From Pseudomonas sp. 21 (GTDB lineage: Bacteria > Pseudomonadota > Gammaproteobacteria > Pseudomonadales > Pseudomonadaceae), in contig NZ_JYOA01000015.1 of assembly GCF_000955805.1 (NCBI RefSeq), positions 1-64,000 on the forward strand: DNA of 64,000 nucleotides, given 5' to 3'. Every line of letters begins with the position of its first letter. The stretch's first letter is position 1. Shown piece after piece: positions 46,572-55,191 of the stretch. The notes under the pieces are model-generated. The model had not been told where the DNA came from and searched no databases. It worked only from the letters and a program-made list of their open reading frames with translations. The translations under genes were made by a program, and so were the position numbers.

Positions 46572-47570
46572 GTGAAACGTCTGTTCAGCGCCTCGCTGCT
46601 GGCCGCCGGCCTTGCCCTGGCCTCCGCCGCCCAGGCCGCCCAACCCCTGCTCAACGTCTCCTACGACGTGATGCGTGACTTCTACAAGGACTACAACGCC
46701 GCCTTCCAGAAACACTGGCAGGCCGACAAAGGCGAGAAGATCACCATCCAGATGTCCCACGGCGGTTCCAGCAAGCAGGCCCGCGCCGTGATCGACGGCC
46801 TGCCGGCCGACGTCATCACCATGAACCAGGCCACCGACATCGACGCCCTGGCCGACAATGGCGGCCTGGTGCCCAAGGACTGGGCGACCCGCCTGCCGAA
46901 CAACAGCGCGCCTTTCACCTCCGCCACCGTGTTCATCGTGCGCAAGGGCAACCCGAAAGGCCTGAAGGACTGGGACGACCTGGTGAAGCCGGGTATCCAG
47001 GTCGTGGTGCCGAACCCGAAGACCTCGGGCAACGGCCGCTACACCTACCTCTCCGCCTGGGGCTACGCGCAGAAGCACGGCGCGGATGAAGCCAAGGCCA
47101 AGGAATTCGTCGCCCAGCTGTTCAAGAACGTTCCGGTGCTGGATACCGGCGGCCGCGCAGCGACCACCACCTTCATGCAGAACCAGATCGGCGACGTGCT
47201 GGTGACCTTCGAGAACGAAGCCGAGATGATCGCCCGCGAGTTCGGCCGTGGCGGCTTCGAAGTGGTCTACCCGAGCGTCTCCGCCGAAGCCGAGCCGCCG
47301 GTGGCCGTGGTCGACAAGGTGGTCGACAAGAAAGGCACCCGCGCCGAAGCCGAGGCCTATCTGAAGTACCTGTGGTCCGACGAGGGCCAGACCATCGCGG
47401 CGAACAACTACCTGCGCCCGCGCAACCCCGAAGTGCTGGCCAAGTTCTCCGACCGCTTCCCGAAGGTGGACTTCTTCTCCGTGGTGAAGACCTTCGGCGA
47501 CTGGCGCACCGTGCAGAAGACCCACTTCGCCGACGGTGGCGTGTTCGACCAGATCTACACCCCGAACTGA
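46572..47570 (+). CDS. cysP: Sulfate/thiosulfate-binding periplasmic protein
   Basis: The 332-residue product starts at GTG (46572) after AAAAGGAAC, with signal peptide LFSASLLAAGLALASAAQA. It is a sulfate-binding protein: LLNVSYDVMRDFYKDYNAAF, IQMSHGGSSKQARAVIDGLP, PNPKTSGNGRYTYLSAWGYA and GGRAATTTFMQNQIGDVLV carry the ligand loops. It feeds sulfate to a CysTWA transporter not encoded here. The AT-rich 80 bp upstream is a likely CysB-controlled promoter region. Confidence 0.94.
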   Translation: MKRLFSASLLAAGLALASAAQAAQPLLNVSYDVMRDFYKDYNAAFQKHWQADKGEKITIQMSHGGSSKQARAVIDGLPADVITMNQATDIDALADNGGLVPKDWATRLPNNSAPFTSATVFIVRKGNPKGLKDWDDLVKPGIQVVVPNPKTSGNGRYTYLSAWGYAQKHGADEAKAKEFVAQLFKNVPVLDTGGRAATTTFMQNQIGDVLVTFENEAEMIAREFGRGGFEVVYPSVSAEAEPPVAVVDKVVDKKGTRAEAEAYLKYLWSDEGQTIAANNYLRPRNPEVLAKFSDRFPKVDFFSVVKTFGDWRTVQKTHFADGGVFDQIYTPN

Positions 47571-47603
47571 TCGGGGAGCCGTGCCGCCAGAGATGGGCGC
47601 GGC

Positions 47604-47673
47604 GTAGGAGCGGACGCTGTCCGCGATGGCTCCCGCGCGATACGGACCTATCGCGGACGCAGTCCGCTCCTAC
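47604..47673. repeat. REP-like inverted repeat, second family (GGAGCGGAC)
   Basis: GTAGGAGCGGACGCTGTCCG at 47604-47623 is mirrored by CGGACGCAGTCCGCTCCTAC at 47654-47673. A single copy of this second family is at 54921-54945. Confidence 0.8.
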
Positions 47674-47683
47674 CCAAACGAAG

Positions 47684-47716
47684 AAGCCGGAGCTGCCCAG
47701 CAGCTCCGGCTTTTTT
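47684..47716 (+). terminator. Terminator downstream of cysP
   Basis: AAGCCGGAGCTG and CAGCTCCGGCTT form a 12-bp stem with a 5-nt loop followed by TTTTTT. It lies after the second-family repeat. Confidence 0.92.
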
Positions 47717-47733
47717 CATGGCACGGCTTAACT

Positions 47734-47827
47734 TGTAGGAGCGAGCTTGCTCGCGAACCCGCCCAACGCCAGAGCGGCCGGAAATCCCGTTCGCGAGCAA
47801 GAACCAGGCGTCCCCCTCGCTCCTACA
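47734..47827. repeat. REP-type inverted repeat pair with a disrupted right arm
   Basis: The left arm TGTAGGAGCGAGCTTGCTCG at 47734-47753 is standard. The right arm reads GTTCGCGAGCAAG, then about 14 extra bases (AACCAGGCGTCCCC), then CTCGCTCCTACA. The intact arm elsewhere lacks these bases. Confidence 0.85.
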
Positions 47828-47856
47828 GGGGACACCCAGCCACCGAGCACCGCTGG

Positions 47857-48960
47857 TTAGCGCTCCCCCTTCCAACCGACCTCGCGCAACGCCGCCAGCA
47901 AGCGCTCCCCACTCAGCGCCGGCACCAGCACGCCGTCATCGGTGCGCATGTCCTTGCCGGCCAGCAGCACGTTGACGATGGCCTCCTCCACCGCCTCCGC
48001 CGCCGCGGCGAACAGTGGCGAGATGTGGTCGTTGTTGACCATCTCCAGCGCCGTGGCGAACGGCAGGTTCTTGCGCCCGTAGTCCGCCGGCGGCAGGTCG
48101 CGGATGCCGGTGGCGAAGGCGAGGAAAATGTCGCCGCTGGAATCGTCGGTCCCGCCGCCGGTGCGGGCGATCCCCAGCGAGGCGCGTTGCGCCAGGCGCT
48201 GGCACTGGTGCGGCAGCAGTGGCGCGTCGGTGGCGAGGATCACCACGATGGAGCCCATACCCGGCGTCCCCTGTTCGGCAAAGGGCGACGGCAAGTCGCC
48301 CAGGTGGCGGCCGACCGGGTAGCCATCCACCCGCAGCTCACAACGCTGGCCGTGGTTGGCCTGCACCAGTGCGCCCACGGTCCAGCCGCCCTGCTCCGCC
48401 GGCAGCTTGCGCGAAGAGGTGCCGATGCCGCCCTTGAACTCATGGCAGATCATCCCCGTGCCGCCGCCCACCGGGCCTTCCCGCACCGGGCCGGACTCGG
48501 CCGCGGCCAGCGCCTCGCACACCTGCTCGGCACCGACGTGCTGGCCCCAGATGTCGTTGAGCAGCCCGTCGTAGGTCTCCATCACCACCGGCATGCACCA
48601 GTAGACGGACGGGTCTGCCAACTCGGCATGCTCGGCGGCGATCAGCGCATCGCGCACCACGCCCACGCTGTGGGTATTGGTGATGGCGATGGGCGTGGTC
48701 AGCAGGCCCGCCTCGCGAATCCACTCCAGCCCCGTGGCGTCGCCATTGCCGTTGAGCACATGGCAGCCGGCAAAGCAGGGTTGCTGGCGTGCCGCCGCCT
48801 CGCGCGGCTGGACCACCGTGACCCCGGTGCGTACGGCGCGACCCTCGCGCTCGCCGATCAGGGTGCTGTGGCCGACACGGATGCCGGGAACATCCGTGAT
48901 GGCGTTGAACTCGCCGGGCGTGCCCAGGCCGAGGGTGATGCCGAGTTGACGAGCGCGCAT
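47857..48960 (-). CDS. DmpA-type self-processing aminopeptidase (P1 family)
   Basis: The 367-residue protein belongs to the DmpA/OAT-fold P1 family: ITDVPGIRVGHSTLIGE near the N-terminus, IAITNTHSVGVVRDA, and the self-cleavage site GMGSIVVILATDAPLLPHQ, where cleavage before Ser236 frees the nucleophile. DmpA cleaves N-terminal D- or L-amino acids, and related enzymes hydrolyse beta-peptides. It follows the APC permease gene by 28 bp on the same strand, suggesting uptake and hydrolysis of an amino acid derivative or dipeptide. Substrate is unknown. Confidence 0.92.
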   Translation of the reverse strand: MRARQLGITLGLGTPGEFNAITDVPGIRVGHSTLIGEREGRAVRTGVTVVQPREAAARQQPCFAGCHVLNGNGDATGLEWIREAGLLTTPIAITNTHSVGVVRDALIAAEHAELADPSVYWCMPVVMETYDGLLNDIWGQHVGAEQVCEALAAAESGPVREGPVGGGTGMICHEFKGGIGTSSRKLPAEQGGWTVGALVQANHGQRCELRVDGYPVGRHLGDLPSPFAEQGTPGMGSIVVILATDAPLLPHQCQRLAQRASLGIARTGGGTDDSSGDIFLAFATGIRDLPPADYGRKNLPFATALEMVNNDHISPLFAAAAEAVEEAIVNVLLAGKDMRTDDGVLVPALSGERLLAALREVGWKGER

Positions 48961-48988
48961 GCTGTCTCCTTGGTTGTCGAGCAGGGTT

Positions 48989-50353
48989 TCAGAGCTTCTG
49001 GAAGGCCGGGCTGAGCTTGCCGTAGGTGCTGTAGAGAATCACCGACACGGCCAGTATCCCGACAATGATCATGACGTCCCGCGAGGAAGCGTCCATCAGC
49101 AGGTTGAGCAACAGGTAGCCGGCGCCGACCACCGCCAGCATCGCCGGCAACGGCCACAGCGGCATGCGGTACGGGTGCTCACGGTCGCGGCGCAGCACGC
49201 GGCTGAACAGCGCGCAGAGCGCCACCACCAGGTAGACCATCACCAGCAGCAGGACCGTGAAGGAGGTCAGCTCTTCCAGGTTCGAGCTGAAGCTCAGCGC
49301 CGCCGAGGGCACCCCGAGGAACAGCGTGGCGATCCACGGCGACTCCCAGCGCGGATGGATACGGGTGAAGGCGCGGTTCATAAACGGCGTCCACAACTCG
49401 TCGCGGCCGCTGCTGAAGATCACCCGGCCGACCTGGATGACGATGGCGACGATGGCGTTGAACACCGAGAGGAAGATGCCGGCGCTGACCAGCCGCGACA
49501 GCGTTTCGTTGCCGTGGGCGGTGAGCAGGTAACCGACCGGGTCGGGGCTGGCGATCATGTCCTGCAGCGAAGGCGCGCCCAGCAGCAGTGCGGTCAGCGG
49601 GACGATCTCGATCGCCACCACCAGCACCAGCGACCAGATCACCGCGCGGTGCACATTGCGCCCGCCGCACTTCATGTCCTCGGCCAGCAGCACCGCGCCG
49701 CCGAAACCGTTGTAGGAGAACAGCGCGGTCCCCACGGCGCCGATCACCAGCGCCCAGGGCGCGGCGGCCAGTATCCCGCCGTCGATGTGCTGCGGCTGCA
49801 CCAGCACGCTCACCGGCTGGCTGACGTGGCCGAAACCGAGCACCACGATCACCAGCAGCGCCGCCACTTCGCAGAGCAGGAACACGCCGGTGATCCAGGC
49901 GTTCACGCGGATGTTGAGGATGCCCAGCACGTAGCTGGCGGCGACTATCACCAGGGCGACGGTCTGGGTGTCGAAATTCGTCCCCAGGGCGTTGTTGAGG
50001 TAGGTCGCCGCGCCCGTCGCCAGTACCGGCGGGATGAACAGCAGCGAGACCAGCACGGTGAGGAAGGTGGCGTAGCCGGCAAGGCCGCCGAACACGCGCT
50101 TGGCGTAGACATACTCGCCGCCAGCGGAACTGTGGGCCCGGCCCAGCTCCGCATAACACCAGGCGAACATCAGGGCCAGGAACCCGGCGAAGACGAACGC
50201 CAGGAAGGCGCCGCTGCCGGCCTGCTGGATGGCGAAGGGAGCGATGACGAAAACGGAGCTGGCGGGGGTGACCGCCGAGACGGTGATGGCGACTACGTCG
50301 AGCACGCCCAGGCTGGGCTTGAGCGCGCTCGCTGGCGCAGGGGAAGCGCTCAT
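48989..50353 (-). CDS. APC-family amino acid permease
   Basis: The 454-residue protein has about 12 hydrophobic segments and APC motifs: LGVLDVVAITVSAVTPASSV, the GGEYVYAKRVFGGLAGYATF region in TM3, and ALFSYNGFGGAVLLAEDMK. It would import an amino acid or amine by proton exchange. I chose the ATG at 50353 (MSASPAPASALKPSLGVLD); the preceding 41 codons are not protein-like. It is the first gene of a two-gene operon with the DmpA-type peptidase and divergent from a LuxR regulator. Confidence 0.92.
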   Translation of the reverse strand: MSASPAPASALKPSLGVLDVVAITVSAVTPASSVFVIAPFAIQQAGSGAFLAFVFAGFLALMFAWCYAELGRAHSSAGGEYVYAKRVFGGLAGYATFLTVLVSLLFIPPVLATGAATYLNNALGTNFDTQTVALVIVAASYVLGILNIRVNAWITGVFLLCEVAALLVIVVLGFGHVSQPVSVLVQPQHIDGGILAAAPWALVIGAVGTALFSYNGFGGAVLLAEDMKCGGRNVHRAVIWSLVLVVAIEIVPLTALLLGAPSLQDMIASPDPVGYLLTAHGNETLSRLVSAGIFLSVFNAIVAIVIQVGRVIFSSGRDELWTPFMNRAFTRIHPRWESPWIATLFLGVPSAALSFSSNLEELTSFTVLLLVMVYLVVALCALFSRVLRRDREHPYRMPLWPLPAMLAVVGAGYLLLNLLMDASSRDVMIIVGILAVSVILYSTYGKLSPAFQKL

Positions 50354-50562
50354 ATCGTTGTTTCCTCGTGTTGTTATTGGTGGCTGAGGCAGGAACGAAG
50401 ACCTTGATGCGCCCTCTGAGCGGGGCGCTGCGTGGGGTGCAGTCTGGGCATGGCGAGAGGGGCGGCCAATCACCATTTGGGGTTACGCCCCCTTGACGGC
50501 GACGGGTTAAAAGGAGGAAACCGTGGGCCGACTCCTCCGCCCCTCTCAGAGAATCCCCCCGG

Positions 50563-51366
50563 ATGCACAACCTGTTCCGCGAAGTCGGCATGCACGCCAA
50601 CCTCGGCCGCGCCATCGAGCAGATCGGCCAGCCGCGCTTCTGGAAGCAACTGGTCCTGCTGCTGCACCAGTGGTTGCCGTTCGATAACGCCCTGGCGATG
50701 TTCTACCCGGCCAGCGGCACTCCGGTGGCGCTGGAGGAATACGATGCCGAGCCCACCGCCGGGCCGGCAGCCATGGCCATCTACCTCGATGGTCTGTTCC
50801 AGCTCGACCCGTTCTACCAGGCCTGCCGCGAAGGCGTGTCCAGCGGGCTGTACCGGCTGGAGGAAATCGCCCCGGACCAGTTCCGCCAGAGCGAGTACTT
50901 CCTCAGCTACTTCCACGACAACGTGCTGGAGGACGAGGTGCAGTTCATCCTGCAACTGCCCGGCCAGGGCGCGCTGTCGCTTTCACTGGGTATGCGCAGG
51001 CTGTTCGACGGCGAGCAGACCGGCCTGCTGGCGATGCTCTGTCCCTGGGTACTGGCCTTGATGCAGCAGCACTGGCAGCAACGCAGCCAGCGACTGCTGC
51101 CAGGCGCCAGCGACGGCGTGGCAGTGCAGGTACGTGACGCCCTGAGCCACTTCGGTGCGGGTGTGCTGTCCGAGCGCGAGCTGGAGATCGCCCGGCTGAT
51201 CCTCCGGGGTTACTCCTCCAAGGCCATGGCCGAGCGCCTGGCGATCTCCCCGGAGACCATCAAGGTCCACCGCCGCCACCTCTACAACAAGCTCGACATT
51301 TCCTCGCAGCCGGAGCTGTTCTCGCTGTTTCTGCAGTCGCTGGGGCACGACCCGCAGAACCCATGA
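50563..51366 (+). CDS. LuxR-family transcriptional regulator
   Basis: The 267-residue protein has an unassigned N-terminal domain (helical, PFDNALAMFYPASGTPVALE) and a C-terminal GerE/LuxR helix-turn-helix: GVLSERELEIARLILRGYSS then AERLAISPETIKVHRRHLYN. No receiver or autoinducer-binding signature is visible. It is divergent from the permease-peptidase operon (210 bp between starts) and is its likely regulator. Confidence 0.9.
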   Translation: MHNLFREVGMHANLGRAIEQIGQPRFWKQLVLLLHQWLPFDNALAMFYPASGTPVALEEYDAEPTAGPAAMAIYLDGLFQLDPFYQACREGVSSGLYRLEEIAPDQFRQSEYFLSYFHDNVLEDEVQFILQLPGQGALSLSLGMRRLFDGEQTGLLAMLCPWVLALMQQHWQQRSQRLLPGASDGVAVQVRDALSHFGAGVLSERELEIARLILRGYSSKAMAERLAISPETIKVHRRHLYNKLDISSQPELFSLFLQSLGHDPQNP

Positions 51367-51462
51367 CCCGCCAGGCAGCGGCCAAACAGCGCCGCTACCA
51401 CACCTTACCGAGGGCATCGGCCGAACGAGCAGCCGGTGCGCCCCTCGGTTTCAGCGCAGGGC

Positions 51463-52446
51463 CTAACGTCGCAAGGCGGAAAGTACCTTTCTCAACGGCT
51501 CAGTGGCGCGCCAGCTGGTCGAGCCCTTCAGCAGGGCCAGCTCCTCCAGCAACCGTCGGTTCTCGCGCTGCAACTGGTGCTGCGCGTCTTGAACCCGCTC
51601 CAGTTCCGCGCGCAGTGAGATTTCCACCGACGACTCCAGAAGTTGCTGAGGTGCCGCAGGCATGCTGCTCTGGTAAGGCACCGTGCCGGCCGAGCGAGAC
51701 AGTTCGGCGAACTTGTCGGCCATCTCCCGAGGAACCAGAAAGAAGTCCCAGCACAGATAGTCCACGGCCTCGAGCCAGTCCGAGCGCTGATCCAGCCGGT
51801 TCAGGAAGATATCGAACAAGACGTAATCGTTGTCTGCCGCCAGGTCATACAAGGTCCCGGCGGTATGCCCATAGGCCTTGAACGCCAGCGAGCCATACTC
51901 GATGGAGAAGATCGGGCGCAGGCGTGACAGAGCGTCGGTGGCTCCACGCAGGCAGTCTATCTCCGCCCCTTCGATATCGATCTTGATATAGGCAACCGAT
52001 TCCAGCTGCCGGGTGTAGTTGTCCAGGCAATCGACATTGACCTGGATGAGCGTCGGCTTGGCCAGCTCTGGTGCATTGAATACCCGCTGAACGAGGCCGC
52101 TCTCTTCCGGCGTTCCCTGGGCATAGGTGAAACTGAACGTCCCGACCTTGTCAGACAGAGCGAGGTTGTGGAGTTGCAGATTGACGACAGGCAGGTCGGC
52201 GGACAACTGCTCGAAAGCAAAGGGCAAGGGCTCGAATGCTATTGCCTTGCCCTCGGTACCAATGCACTGCAGCAGCGGTTTCAGGTGCCGGCCGCGATGG
52301 GCGCCGATATCGATGACGACATCGCCCGGCCGCACAATTTGCCTGTAGATATGCTCGAGTATCTGCTCGAATTCCAGGGTAAGAATCCCACGGGCCACCA
52401 GGTTGGCTACCCCTTCCATCTTCGCTCGCATAGGCACGCTTTCCAT
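51463..52446 (-). CDS. FkbM-family methyltransferase with C-terminal coiled coil
   Basis: The 327-residue protein has an FkbM-type SAM methyltransferase domain: RPGDVVIDIGAHRGRHLKPL (motif I), AFEPLPFAFEQL, and VAYIKIDIEGAEIDCLRGA. The last ~60 residues form a coiled coil (RAELERVQDAQHQLQREN) and end STSWRATEPLRKVL, a tail seen in surface-polysaccharide glycosyltransferases. It may methylate a sugar of a surface glycan. An AGGGGGG precedes the ATG at 52446; the frame is open upstream without protein character. No glycan gene cluster is adjacent. Confidence 0.87.
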   Translation of the reverse strand: MESVPMRAKMEGVANLVARGILTLEFEQILEHIYRQIVRPGDVVIDIGAHRGRHLKPLLQCIGTEGKAIAFEPLPFAFEQLSADLPVVNLQLHNLALSDKVGTFSFTYAQGTPEESGLVQRVFNAPELAKPTLIQVNVDCLDNYTRQLESVAYIKIDIEGAEIDCLRGATDALSRLRPIFSIEYGSLAFKAYGHTAGTLYDLAADNDYVLFDIFLNRLDQRSDWLEAVDYLCWDFFLVPREMADKFAELSRSAGTVPYQSSMPAAPQQLLESSVEISLRAELERVQDAQHQLQRENRRLLEELALLKGSTSWRATEPLRKVLSALRR

Positions 52447-52736
52447 GAGCCCCCCTGTCCGCTTGAACCCAGTCGAGATTGGCAAACTCGATACAGAGTA
52501 GACACATGACGAGCGACTGCCATCTGGTCCGACAGGCGTCAGATGATCTCGCTCACGCGACAGGGCTTGCCGTCTCCGCGCCCGAAGCCCGCTTCCGTCG
52601 CATGAATACCGCACCATTCGCGCCCATCGGGACACCCCGCTGGCGCTGCACGGACACTACCGCGCGCGCCTCAGGCTTCTAGACTGGACCCGTGCCATCC
52701 AGACAAGCCATGACAATCACAAGAGAGCACAGCCTG

Positions 52737-53321
52737 ATGAACGCACGCGCCAACTTCACCCACATGGAAGACGGCAGCGCCGAGGACTGGGCGATCATCG
52801 CCAAGGACTTCGGCCAGTACGCCGCGCTTCTGCCCGACCGGATCATGACCCACCTGCGCCTGCTCGACGGCGACTTCGGCGGCTTCCCGGTGGACCGCCT
52901 GACCCACTCGCTGCAGACCGCCACCCTGGCCCACCGCGACGGCCGCGACGAGGAGTACGTGGTCTGCGCCCTGCTCCACGACATCGGCGACACCCTCGGC
53001 TCGTTCAACCACGCCGACATCGCGGCGGCCATCCTCAAGCCGTTCGTCAGCGACGAGAACCTGTGGATGATCGAGAAGCACGCGATCTTCCAGGGCTACT
53101 ACTTCTTCCATCACCTGGGCCTGGACCGGCACCTGCGCGAGCAGTTCAAGGACCACACGCAGTTCGAGCAGACCATCGAGTTCTGTGCGCGCTACGACGC
53201 CGCCGCCTTCGATCCGGACGGCGAAGTGCTGCCCCTGGAGTTCTTCGAACCCATGCTGCGCCGGGTCTTCGCCCAGCCGCGCCGCTCGATCTACCAGAAG
53301 CCCGACGGCACGATGGCCTGA
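52737..53321 (+). CDS. HD-domain protein, PhnZ/TmpB-like diiron oxygenase family
   Basis: The 194-residue protein has an HD fold with His and Asp ligands in order: RLTHSLQTATLA, ALLHDIGDTLG, FNHADIAAAIL, EKHAIFQGYYFFHHLG, and FCARYDAAAFDPD. The HAIFQ and YDxxxFDPD motifs are closer to the mixed-valent diiron oxygenases (PhnZ, TmpB) than to HD phosphohydrolases. Those enzymes cleave C-P bonds of hydroxy-phosphonates. No phosphonate genes adjoin, so the substrate is open. The ATG at 52737 (MNARANFTHMEDGS) matches relatives; earlier in-frame ATGs lack a ribosome site. Confidence 0.82.
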   Translation: MNARANFTHMEDGSAEDWAIIAKDFGQYAALLPDRIMTHLRLLDGDFGGFPVDRLTHSLQTATLAHRDGRDEEYVVCALLHDIGDTLGSFNHADIAAAILKPFVSDENLWMIEKHAIFQGYYFFHHLGLDRHLREQFKDHTQFEQTIEFCARYDAAAFDPDGEVLPLEFFEPMLRRVFAQPRRSIYQKPDGTMA

Positions 53322-53462
53322 GGGTCCCGAAGCGACCGGCGGTCCGCGACGAAGAGTGGCGAACCGCCGCTGGCCCGGGGGCTGCGCATGGAATAAGATT
53401 CCTCCCAAAATCAGACGCGCAATCGGCCACGAGCCTACGCGCACCAGGGAAGTTTCTTGCGC

Positions 53463-54854
53463 ATGAAGCCTAATGTTCTCGAGCGCTCCAGCAGTCCGCT
53501 CACACCCGCCCCTCTGCGCGAATACCATTCCCGCGTGCTGGCTTATATCGCCATCGCCGCGACCATCACCGCCGGCACCTTCGCCAGGTACTTCGGCTAC
53601 GAGATCCTCTGGATGATCCCGTACGCCCTGCTCTACCCGCACCTGGCCCAACAGATCAGCCGCCGCTTCAAGCGCGACAACCCGCAACGCACCCGCCTGG
53701 TGCTGCTGTTCATCGACGCCCTGCACGCCGGCATCGCCACCACGCTGCTGGGCTTCTCCGAGGTCCCCAGCCTGATGCTGGTGCTGATCCTCGCGTTCTC
53801 CGCGCTGATCATCGGCGGCCTGCGCTCCCTGGGCCTGGCGCTGCTGGTGGCGCTGAGCGCCGCGGTACTCAGCGCCGCGCTGATCGCCCCGGCCTACAAG
53901 GGCCAGACGCCGAGCATCGTCGCGCTGGTCAGCGTGCTGTTCTCCACCCTGTACATCTGCATCACCGCCTTCTTCGTGCACCAGCAGGGGCTGCGCCTGG
54001 CCCAGGCCCGCTCGGACATCACCCTGGAGCAGGAAAAGGCCGCGCGCCTGGCCAGCAACCTGGCCAAGTACCTGTCGCCGCAGGTGTGGGAATCGATCTT
54101 CAGCGGCAAGCGCACGGTGCGCCTGGAAACCCAGCGCAAGAAGCTCACGGTGTTCTTCTCCGACATCAAGGGCTTCACCGAGCTGTCCGAGGAACTCGAG
54201 GCCGAAGCCCTCACCGACATGCTCAACAACTACCTCAACGAGATGTCGAAGATCGCCCTGAAGTACGGCGGCACCATCGACAAGTTCGTCGGCGACTGCG
54301 TGATGGTGTTCTTCGGCGACCCGGCCACCCAGGGCGCGAAGAAGGACGCCGTGGCCGCCGTGTCCATGGCCGTGGCCATGCGCAAGCACATGAAGGTCAT
54401 GCGCCAGCAGTGGCGCGCCCAGGGCATCACCAAGCCGCTGGAAGTGCGCATGGGCCTGAACACCGGCTACTGCACCGTGGGCAACTTCGGCGCCGACACG
54501 CGCATGGACTACACCATCATCGGCCGCGAAGTGAACCTCGCCAGCCGCCTGGAAAGCGCGGCCGAAGCCGGCGAGATCCTCATCAGCCACGAGACCTACT
54601 CGCTGGTCAAAGACGTGCTGATGTGCCGCGACAAGGGCCAGATCGCCGTGAAGGGCTTCAGCAAGCCGGTGCAGATCTACCAGGTGGTCGACTTCCGCCG
54701 CGACCTGGGCTCCAACCCCAGCTTTGTCGAGCATGAAGTGCCGGGCTTCTCCATGTACCTGGACACCAACAACGTGCAGAACTACGACAAGGAACGGGTC
54801 ATCCAGGCGCTGCAGCAGGCGGCGGAGAAGCTCAAGGACAAGATCATTCTCTGA
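53463..54854 (+). CDS. cyaB: Class III adenylate cyclase CyaB
   Basis: The 463-residue protein has an N-terminal MASE2-type domain with six membrane helices (~20-185), a linker helix, and a class III cyclase domain. The cyclase motifs are LTVFFSDIKGFTELSEELEA (metal Asp), LNNYLNEMSKIALKYGGTI, KFVGDCVMVFFGDP (second metal Asp) and GREVNLASRLESAA. Length equals that of P. aeruginosa CyaB as I recall it, the main source of cAMP for Vfr-dependent virulence. A second ATG two codons upstream is less likely. Monocistronic. Confidence 0.95.
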   Translation: MKPNVLERSSSPLTPAPLREYHSRVLAYIAIAATITAGTFARYFGYEILWMIPYALLYPHLAQQISRRFKRDNPQRTRLVLLFIDALHAGIATTLLGFSEVPSLMLVLILAFSALIIGGLRSLGLALLVALSAAVLSAALIAPAYKGQTPSIVALVSVLFSTLYICITAFFVHQQGLRLAQARSDITLEQEKAARLASNLAKYLSPQVWESIFSGKRTVRLETQRKKLTVFFSDIKGFTELSEELEAEALTDMLNNYLNEMSKIALKYGGTIDKFVGDCVMVFFGDPATQGAKKDAVAAVSMAVAMRKHMKVMRQQWRAQGITKPLEVRMGLNTGYCTVGNFGADTRMDYTIIGREVNLASRLESAAEAGEILISHETYSLVKDVLMCRDKGQIAVKGFSKPVQIYQVVDFRRDLGSNPSFVEHEVPGFSMYLDTNNVQNYDKERVIQALQQAAEKLKDKIIL

Positions 54855-55108
54855 CTCCTTTGCGCTTCTTCAGCGCACGCTTTTGCGTGCGCCCTTCTCG
54901 TTGATACACACCCTCCGGCCAATCGCGGACAGAGTCCGCTCCTACGCGCGCCGGCAGTTCCTGTGCAAAGCCCAGTATCCCCTGCACGCGGCCAAGGCAC
55001 AGTTGTAGGAGCGAGCTTGCTCGCGAACCCGCCCACCTCCAAAGCTGCCGGGAAACCGTTCGCGAGCAAGCTCGCTCCTACGAAGAGCCGCGGCTTTTCA
55101 CCCGCCCA
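54855..55108. repeat. Intergenic region with two REP-type elements
   Basis: No gene is present. A second-family half-element (ATCGCGGACAGAGTCCGCTC) begins at 54922. A complete inverted REP pair of the first family spans 55004-55081, TGTAGGAGCGAGCTTGCTCG facing CGAGCAAGCTCGCTCCTA. The cyaB and dctA genes converge here. Confidence 0.85.
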
Positions 55109-55138
55109 TAAAAAAGCCCGCTCAAATGAGCGGGCTGG
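55109..55138 (-). terminator. Terminator of dctA
   Basis: AGCCCGCTCA and TGAGCGGGCT form a 10-bp stem around AA, followed by TTTTTT on the minus strand. It lies 53 bp after the dctA stop. Confidence 0.9.
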
Positions 55139-55191
55139 AAAGGCTCCGGCGCTTCACGTTCACCGGGCCGAATTGCTCGTTGGGAAACCCG

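Noticed and set aside
48959..50407. 482-codon plus-strand frame rich in Gln, His and Arg
   Set aside because: Antisense of the APC permease gene; composition is typical of a shadow frame.
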